From Temnothorax longispinosus (Eukaryota; Arthropoda; Insecta; Hymenoptera; Formicidae): a stretch of DNA of 64,000 nt. Positions within the stretch are counted from its first letter, which is position 1. Each line of letters starts with the position of its first letter. The notes below the pieces were generated by a model that did not search any database, had not been told where the DNA came from, and saw nothing but the letters and a program-made list of their open reading frames with translations. Made by a program: the position numbers and the translations under genes. The stretch is from NCBI RefSeq assembly GCF_030848805.1, contig NC_092367.1, forward strand, positions 11,241,591-11,305,590. Direction: 5' to 3'. Shown piece after piece: positions 56,963-64,000 of the stretch.

Positions 56963-58300
56963 GTCTAGTTGTAATTTTTTTAGGAAATAAATGCAAGATT
57001 TTCTTGAAGGATGCGTGTCGAGTCGAAGGAGAAGTAATCGCCACTGGTACAAAGTTTGATGGGGTCTTCAAATTAGATGCTGAAACCCTATTACCAGAAA
57101 GGATTGATGCGTCCAGAGAAATCAAAGTCCTTACTGCAACTATTAATTCGGAACCTAAAGTCGAGGAATCTGCCATGTTGACGGTACAAGAATCAAAGGA
57201 TCTTTGGCACAAGCGTTTAGGTCACATAAATGAGCAAGGTATGAATCAACTCATGAAAAGTCTGGGAAACTATACAAATTTTTCAGAAGATCCACTAAGT
57301 TCCTGTAAATCATGCATTCTTGGAAAGCACAGTAGAAAGCTTTCTTAATTTCTGAAAAGAGAGCATCCAAGAAATTAGAACTTGTCCACTCTGATTTGTG
57401 TGGCCCTATGCACGTCCCGTCTATAAGTGGAGCTAGATGCTTGTTGACGCTGATTGATGACTACAGTAGAATGATTTTTGGATATTTCTTGAAATCTAAA
57501 GATGAAGTTTTGCCAATCTTCAAAAAATTTAAGATTATGATGGAGAATCAAACTGCAGAATCTATCAAGTGCATCAGGACGGACAATGGAAAGGAGTATA
57601 AAAATAGAGAATTCGCTGAGTTTCTTATTAAAAATGGTATTTGACATGAGTCAAGTTGTCCTTGTACGCCACAACAAAATAGAAGGGCAGAAAGAGCGAA
57701 CAGGACTCTAATAGAAATCAGTCGGTGCTTGATAACTAAGGCTAATTTAAACTTTTCATACTGGGGTGAAGCAATCAATACTGCAATATACCTGAAGAAT
57801 TATTGGCCTTGCAGAAATCTACCTGATAACCAATCTCCGATTGAACTGTGGACCGGAAGGAAAATGGACATAAAGCACCTAAAAGTGTTCAAATGTGCTG
57901 CTTTTGTACACATACCTAAAGAGCGTAGGAAGAAGCTTAAGCCTAAGAGTCAAGAACTGATATTCGTGGGTTATTCTACCAAAACGAAGGGTTATCGTCT
58001 AATTGATCCCAAGAACCCGAAGAAAATAATTATATCAAGGGATGTACGATTTATTGAAGCCAAGTTTCCAATGAAGAAGATTGTTTCTGAGCCATTGTTC
58101 ACCTTTCCAGACATTGAGGGGGACTGAGCCTGTAATCCAAGAGGTTCCAGAAAACACTACAGTTGTTCAAGAAGACATTTCTGAAGGAGCGGAAGAAAAC
58201 GATTTAGATGATTCCCAAAATGATGTTTTTCAAGATGCTTACGAGGACGTTAATGCTCATCCTCACGAGGAAGAAGAAAGGCGATATCCACTTAGAAATA

Positions 58301-58301
<1 letters not shown>

Positions 58302-58334
<33 letters not shown>
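58302..58334 (+). rRNA. 28S rRNA fragment upstream of R2 (pseudogene)
   Basis: GGTAAACGGCGGGAGTAACT then ATGACTCTCTTAA is the 28S sequence that ends at the R2 insertion site. The preceding bases are Copia. Confidence 0.9.
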
Positions 58335-61300
58335 AGGAGTCAGGCTCTCTCAGGCCCTTGATTTTCAACATGAGTCTCTTTGGGCCTGAGGTCAGAGAAG
58401 GTTACTGGGGCTGGTGATGCGAACACATAGCCTCTCCCAATCAAGTCATACTAGCCCTCCTCCACGAGGTCTCGCTGGATCGCTGCGAATGGTTCTGCTC
58501 CGGTTCGGTGCTGCTCGGTCCGATTAGAGCCAAGCTCTCGGTCCGACGCAGTCTGACCGGCACGCGCGTTGCAGTAACCAAATTGGTGGTATGGCGATTT
58601 AAGTGCGCCCCTAAGGGCCTGTAGCAATATAGGCCCAAGTACCGATGTCCATGGTGAGTTGTGGGGCCAAAAAAGGGCACGGTTATCTAAGGAGCTCTCG
58701 GTTGTCAATCCGTTTGCTCCCCAACACGCAGTTAATTATGGATAAAAATAGATTGAATGTTAAATCGCCGGACTCTCGGATAGCCCGGGATCTGCGTGCG
58801 AGATGCGCGAGTGATAATGCCGTTGGTGCGAAGGAGCGTGACGAGGTCGTAGCTGGCCCGTCACGCACTAGAGCAATGTCTGAGCTGGACATACAAGATG
58901 TATATGGCTGTGAGTTATGCCTACAAAAGTACCGGACCATGCGTGGTCTAAAGGTTCACGTTGCTAAGGCCCACCCATTAGTGGCTAACAGCGCTGTGGA
59001 TGTTGAGCGCATAAAAGCACGTTGGTCAGTGGAGGAAGTCAGTCTCATGGCTCGCGCTAAGGCTTCAGCCACCTTAGCCGAGGGAATTATCTTCATGAAT
59101 AAATATCTACAGGAGAGGTTCCCCCATAAGAGTCTCGAAGCTGTCAAGGGTAGGCGTCTCGACAAGAGGCTTATCGCGAAATGGTTAGAGACTTCTGCCA
59201 AGAAATGCAATCGCGTAACGCGGTTGGTATCGATGAGGGCGATAAGGACGGCGCGGCGATGACAGGAGTTGCTGCCGGCCCTGCGACTATAGAACCTGAC
59301 ACTGTTGATCCAAGCGCACATCAGTCTTTCCCTGAGCAAAGATCTTAGAGGCTGCGGGACAATATTAACCAGCTGATAGAGCAGAGCTCAGCGTTCCGTA
59401 GCTATCAGGCTGATATTCTCGTAGGCACGGCGAGAGATGCTCTACTGACGGGGGTGGTCGACGTCCAGGCCATTGAGAGATGGCTGGGCCTGATCTTCCC
59501 GCCGTCAGCTGTGCGCCCTCCACAGCGCGCATCGACAAAACAGCGCAATCCTCCTAACATAAAAGAGAATAGAAAGCAGAAAAGAAAGAGGGAATATGCA
59601 CATATGCAGATTCTCTATAAAAAGAGCCCAAAGGCCTGCCTATCGCACGTCTTCGGAGGCGGCTCGGTACGCGAGCGACCGTCCGCTGTCGAATTCGACT
59701 GGCGTCCCGTCATAGAGGCGTCCAGTGACGCGGATGGAGACGTGACGGCCTTACGCGAGTTGTACAGGGAAGCGGGGAAGGTAGCGCGTACTAGCCGGAG
59801 CCGTCCATCGGTCAGCCAGAGGGATTTATCTCAAAGGCCTCGGTGAGAGCGCCACCACTGACTCAGCTCAAGTGGTGGATAAGGCCTCGCTCTGGCATCT
59901 TATAAAACCTATTGAGGTAAGAAGGATTTCAATTAAGATTGGTACAGCGCCAGCGCCCGGATTGGACCAGATTACGCCAAGAATGTGGAACGCTCTTCCC
60001 ATTGTTCTTCGCGCGCTTCTGTTCAATCTGCTGCTCTTGGCAAAAACAACGCCCTCGTCAATCGCCACAACAAAAACGGTATTCCTTGAAAAGGGAGGTA
60101 TGTCCGACCGGCCAGTACCGGCGGAATACCGACCACTCAGTATAGAATCCGTAATAATAAGACACTTTCACAAGATTCTTGCTAAGCGTTTAGCAGCCCT
60201 GAATATTTTTGACACTCGCCAAAAAGGTTTCTGGCCGGTGGATGGGGTGTGTGAGAACGTCACAGTCCTGTCCGCCGTGCTCAGGGATGCTCGGAGGCGG
60301 TGTCGTACGTTACATCTGGCGTGCGTTGATCTGTCGAAGGCATTCGACACGGTCTCGCACCCCGCAATACACAAGACTCTCGAAAAGCTGAGGCTCCCTG
60401 AAGAGTTTCGAGAGTACGTTAAAGCTATCTATTCGGGTGCACAAACGGTGATTGGATCCGTCACCGGTGAAGTGTCGGCCATTAAGATCGGCCGTGGCGT
60501 GAGACAGGGTGATACGTTGTCGCCGTTGCTGTTCAATCTGGTCGTAGAAAGAGCACTGGCAATTCTCTCGGAGGATGTTGGCTATCAGATGGGTGGTGAG
60601 CTAATCAACGCCCGAGGCTATGCTGACGACATTGTGCTCATGGCCTCTACCAGGTCTGGTCTGCAGGAGAACTTGACACGGCTTCAGGCTACTTTTGCGC
60701 GAAATGGACTAACCATCAACACAAAGAAAACAAGAGTGCTGTCCATGGTGGCGTCCGGTAGAGACAAAAAAGTGAAGATTGACACAACACCTTACTTCAC
60801 CGTGGGGGGAGCGTTGATCCCGCAAAGATCCCCTGTCGATATCTGGGCGTACCTGGGCTGCATGTACGAAGGTGCTAGAAAATTCGCCAATGATCCGCGC
60901 CTAACTCATTCCATCGAGCAACTTACGAAAGCGCCTCTGAAGCCGCAACAACGGTTGAGGCTTTTGCGTGACTTTCTCCTACCACGGTATCACCGTTGGA
61001 TAGTGGGAACAGTCACGGCCAAAACGTTAAAGGGCGTTGATATTATGGTACGCACGGCCATTAAACGATGGTTGCGATTTCCCCATGATGTTCCGGCTGG
61101 ATATTTCCATGTGCCAATACAGAGTGGCGGGCTTGGTATGCCTCATCTTGAAGTTTAACCGACTGTAGCGGTTGTGCCGAAGTACTCTGCCTGCGGCGCG
61201 CGCCGCCGCCGAAACCACTTTTGTGGCTAGGCGGTTGGTATGGTATAAAAAACCAGATGCGCTTCCGGGGCAATAGAGTGACTACAACCGCTGAGCTCAG

Positions 61301-62282
61301 ACAACAGTGTGCAGCCTGGTTGCGCGAGTCGTGTGATGGGAGCGGGCTCAGGAAGGCGGAAACGTCAAAACTGAGTTCGCACTGGGTGTCGAGTGGTGCC
61401 GACCTCATTCCCGGAGCCGACTACGTGCACTATCATCACATACGGGCTAACTGTATTCCGTCTAGAACAAGAGTTTCCTGAGGTCGTGTTGGGCGCGAGG
61501 TTCGCTGTCATGCCGGTTGTCCCGATATCGAGACGCCGGCTCACTGCGTTCAGCGTTGCTTCAGAACGCACGGAGGGAGAATCCTATGGCACAACAACCT
61601 ATGTCGTCGAGTCGGTGGCTTCTTACAACAGAAGGGATAGCATGTTGATGCGGAATTAGCCTATTCAACCTCTGCCGGACTGAGGCGGCCCGACTTGACC
61701 ATTGTTAAGGGTGGTGAGACAGTGATCGTAAACGCGCAGGTAGTATCCAGCGAAACGGCATTAAAGGTGTCTCATGAGCGCAAGATGGTGAAGTACCGAT
61801 CTTGTGGAGATCTAGTGGACCAGGTGGCGGAGCGCACAGGAGTGCCGCGTGATAATGTTTGTTTCACCGCCATTACGATCTCATGGCGAGGTGTCTGGTG
61901 CTCCAGAAGCAAGGGTGAGTTGCGTAGTCTGGGCCTAACGCCTGCCTAACTGCGTACGCTTACGACTCGTGTCCTTTGGGGCTCATGGCTAAATTGGAGG
62001 AGATTTAACGGCATAACAACCCGTTATATGCCAGGGCGGAACGCGACCGCAAGTAGTGGTGCATGTCGGAATGGCACGTAAAGTTGGGTGCCTCCGCATC
62101 AGCGGACGAGAAAGAAGAATGTGAGCGTGCATGAATAGTAAAGGTGTGAGCTGCTAGACAGCTCCTTTCAAACACGTCCAGGGTGTAAGCTGCAACACCG
62201 ACAGCAAACCGCCCTGCAATATCGTTATAAGTTCAGGGTGGCTGTGCATAATTTGCAGTCGCTTTGCCTTTAACAAAACAAA
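58335..62282 (+). mobile_element. R2 non-LTR retrotransposon in its 28S site
   Basis: The upstream 28S ends at CTCTCTTAA and the downstream begins TAGCCAAATGCC, exactly the canonical R2 target. The body has one ORF with N-terminal C2H2 and Myb-like motifs, RT and a PD-(D/E)XK endonuclease region. The 3.9 kb length is normal for R2. It is degenerate and lies outside rDNA. Confidence 0.9.
58645..61949 (+). pseudogene. R2 protein: DNA-binding, RT and endonuclease, frame-broken
   Basis: A C2H2 finger CELCLQKYRTMRGLKVHVAK (~58910) is followed by a Myb-like RWSVEEVSLMARAKA (~59020). RT blocks are AEYRPLSIESVIIRHFHKIL (~60120), DLSKAFDTVSHPA (~60330), RQGDTLSPLLFN (~60505) and GYADDIVLM (~60619). 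The zinc motif CxxxC...H..C (~61510-61560) is in a shifted frame. The endonuclease has RRPDLTIVKGGETVIVNAQV (~61686), where the usual second aspartate is asparagine. Frame breaks lie between the segments ending 59262, 59846 and 61158 and near 61480. The start may be M at 58738. Confidence 0.85.
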
Positions 62283-62319
<37 letters not shown>

Positions 62320-62436
62320 AAATAGATTAACGAGATTCCCACTGTCCCTATCTACTATCTAGCGAAACTATTGTCAAGGGAACGGGCTTAGAAAAATTAG
62401 CGGGGAAAGAAGACCTTGTTGAGCTTGACTCTAGTC
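62283..62436 (+). rRNA. 28S rRNA fragment downstream of R2 (pseudogene)
   Basis: TAGCCAAATGCCTCGTCATC, GATTAACGAGATTCCCACTG, CTATCTACTATCTAGCGAAA and GCTTGACTCTAGTC follow 28S past the R1 site. The differences from conserved 28S are nearly all transitions. It stops at TCTAGTC, then Copia resumes. Confidence 0.92.
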
Positions 62437-62885
62437 ATAGAATTTCTAAAGAGTTCCCTGACTACATTCTTTATAGTACTTTTGTGTCTGAAAGTGAGCC
62501 ACTCACTGTTGCCGAGGCTATGTCTAGCAACGACAAAAATAAATGGACTGTTGCAACAAGTAGTGCAGAAGCAGAATATATGGCACTTTCTGATGGATGC
62601 AGGAAAGCTATATTTCTACAGAACCTGCTGTATAATCTATTTAAAAAATCTTTCTCCGCAGAACTGTTCAACGACAGTCAATCTGCACAAAAAATGGCAA
62701 CAAACCATATGTTCCATTCCCACACTAAACATATAGATATCAGGCATCATTTTGTACGTGATATATAGAGAAGAAGAAAGTCACTTTAAAATATTTACCA
62801 ACTGAGGAAATGTGTCCTGACGTTCTGACTAAGAATTTAAATGGACCAAAGCATTTTAGATGCATCAAGGAGCTAAATTTGTGCT
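62437..62885 (+). pseudogene. Copia tail: pre-RT linker fused to RNase H
   Basis: ISKEFPDYILYSTFVSESEP and AEAMSSNDKNKW (normally just before RT) are joined directly to VATSSAEAEYMALSDGCRKA of RNase H near 62547, so all of RT is deleted. HTKHIDIRHHFVRD follows, then a shift, and LPTEEMCPDVLTKNL to the stop before 62885. Confidence 0.85.
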
Positions 62886-63062
62886 GAGTTTATACATGAT
62901 CCAAGGCACATTCTGATTAAGGAGGAGTGTTTTGTTAAGATGTCGCTAGTTATATAAGTTGGCTATTCTGTTACCGCCATTTCTTTACTCTGTCAGTCAG
63001 TTCGTTCTAACTCTATTTATTCACTCAAGGTAATTAACTTCATATTTACCTATATGTATATA

Positions 63063-63064
63063 TG

Positions 63065-63150
<86 letters not shown>
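63063..63150. repeat. (TA)n then (GA)n microsatellite
   Basis: AT run followed by an AG run. Confidence 0.97.
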
Positions 63151-63151
<1 letters not shown>

Positions 63152-63155
<4 letters not shown>

Positions 63156-63286
63156 AAAGCCTTAGTGATCAAATTTTGTAAAATATTGACTTATGTGCAT
63201 AAATGCAATTTATACAATATATAAATTGTATCTATGCACACAAGTTAATATTTTTAAAATTTGATTATTACTAAGGCTTTTTATCC
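63152..63286. mobile_element. Foldback AAAAGCCTTAGTGATCAAAT
   Basis: AAAAGCCTTAGTGATCAAAT with arms through TATGTGCATA, complemented at 63220-63282. Confidence 0.75.
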
Positions 63287-63299
63287 CTCCAATGTATGG

Positions 63300-63574
63300 A
63301 TATGATTTACACGGTACACTTTAAACGCGTATTTGCAATATTACAGATACGTATCAAATACATAATTTACGTATTTAACACGTATTGAATATATATTGTC
63401 ATATATTGTCATATACGTATCCGATACGGAACGTAATTATGTATCTAGACGCGGACATTTATCGGTACTAAACATGTATATCTAGTACTTGATTCATACG
63501 GATTGCTACGTATCTGCTATATAGCAACATTTCAAATTTTATGTATCTATCTGAAAAATAAAATGCTGTGCGGG
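63300..63574. mobile_element. Iteron element with TACGTATC words, right end GCTGTGCGGG
   Basis: At least eight TACGTATN/NATACGTA words. The right boundary ATGCTGTGCGGG resembles the CCC-A-N-ACAGCA terminus of other iteron elements. Confidence 0.5.
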
Positions 63575-63774
63575 AAGGACTACAAGAATATGCAATAAAA
63601 AATAAGTTTAATTTAAAAAATTTATAGTGATACTGACTTGACGACTCCACCTAAATAAGTCGAATATAGTCAGTAACTTTTTAAATCCTACAACTTTTAT
63701 TTAAAACTTTTTTTGCAAAACTAAAATTTTTTGAGATATTTTGGAACCCCGATATTTTTTCCTGACCCTGTATT
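63575..63774. mobile_element. End fragment related to the 10753-14432 element
   Basis: ACTACAAGAATATGCAATAAAA, CTACAACTTTTATTTAAAAC and TTTTGAGATATTTTGGAACC parallel 14221-14410 in order; it ends near CTGACCCTGTA. Confidence 0.5.
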
Positions 63775-64000
63775 AGAGTAATCCTTATTTACTCGACAAA
63801 AAATTTTTTTTAATGGGCACTTCAAAATGTTTCCAATTTACAAAAAAATAATCCCTGCCAAAATTCAGCTTGATCGGATAATGGAAACCCGTGCCCCCGG
63901 CTCTTTAAACATTTGAATTCCCTATTAAACTGTTATACAATTAATATTGATTTTTAAAGTGTATTTTCCACAAAAATCGGCCTAGAGGATTTTTCTTTTT

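Larger units (their letters stand above)
55620..58300 (+). pseudogene. Copia protease and integrase, broken
   Basis: A protease motif MLDSCSSAHMT lies near 55727. After the MITE, IIPTNGTGNVKLK and YVPNLTANLLSVSKM continue. After the solo LTR, LWHKRLGHIN and CKSCILGKH form the integrase zinc-binding site (57205-57320), with HSDLCGPM (~57390), IRTDNGKEY (~57575), PQQNRRAERANRT (~57670) and LKVFKCAAFVHIP (~57880). Stops or shifts occur near 57347, 57642 and 58125. The end is an acidic linker before RYPLRNR. Confidence 0.85.
55596..62935 (+). mobile_element. Second Copia-like element, truncated and split by three insertions
   Basis: Copia protease, integrase and RNase H segments are spread over 7.3 kb. 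Gag is missing at the left and RT is deleted near 62547. The inserts are 55815-56520, 56686-56962 and 58302-62436. Before 62930 a purine-rich AAGGAGGAG precedes TGTTTTGTTAAG, a likely 3' LTR start. The 3' LTR end was not fixed. Confidence 0.8.

Overview
This is repeat-packed eukaryotic nuclear DNA, most likely from a hymenopteran insect and plausibly an ant. That assignment is inferred from the mixture of R1, R2, I-clade, Penelope, Copia, TTAA-type, hAT-like and Merlin-like elements and an AT-rich, microsatellite-rich background; it was not tested. I recognise only one host gene. It is on the minus strand and encodes phosphoribosylformylglycinamidine synthase (PFAS/FGAM synthase, de novo purine synthesis). 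Four coding exons can be placed to the base: 47827-48095 (start codon), 46424-46565, 45914-46064 and 10336-10726. Their splice phases agree. The remaining ~1000 codons should lie beyond the left edge of the window. Nearly everything between 10.7 and 45.9 kb is therefore one ~35.2 kb intron filled with nested transposons, and the first 10.3 kb belongs to the next intron.

Layout, left to right. 1-4.3 kb: broken R1-clade non-LTR retrotransposon. 4.3-8.7 kb: foldback repeats, a Mutator-like transposase remnant and a dispersed repeat family that carries its own GT microsatellite. 8.76-10.01 kb: element with TTAA target duplication. 10.06-10.32 kb: MITE 12 bp from the PFAS exon 4 donor. 10.75-14.43 kb: TA-duplicating element that has absorbed a piece of 28S rDNA (itself interrupted by an unknown 0.77 kb insert), a TTAA MITE and a second TA element. 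14.6-17.1 kb: nested foldbacks. 17.2-20.6 kb: dispersed repeats, a tRNA-like sequence and Penelope-related ends. 20.61-30.04 kb: Copia element with a 5-bp AAATT duplication whose two LTRs have taken at least five later insertions. 30.06-36.1 kb: foldback and iteron elements and a solo LTR. 36.1-43.6 kb: nearly complete I-clade element with EN, RT and RNase H. 44.0-45.8 kb: repeat copies, one of which is the empty site of an insertion at 31 kb. 45.9-48.1 kb: PFAS exons 3 to 1.

48.1-64.0 kb lies upstream of the PFAS start codon. It holds a TA element containing a Penelope-like GIY-YIG reading frame, an ISXO2/Merlin-like transposase fragment next to the terminus of its probable MITE family, a second Penelope remnant, and a second Copia element. 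That Copia copy is split by an 8-bp-duplicating MITE, by a solo LTR with a GTCTA duplication, and by a 4.1 kb block consisting of 28S rDNA, an R2 retrotransposon and 28S rDNA, flanked by ATAG.

The elements do not work together as a pathway. What the window offers is a readable insertion history: many boundaries can be fixed because the same host repeat occurs elsewhere in the window without the insert. The most unusual items are the rDNA-R2 block inside Copia, the second interrupted 28S fragment, the PFAS exon wedged between two transposons, and a set of elements that share a terminus but each carry their own self-complementary iterated motif.
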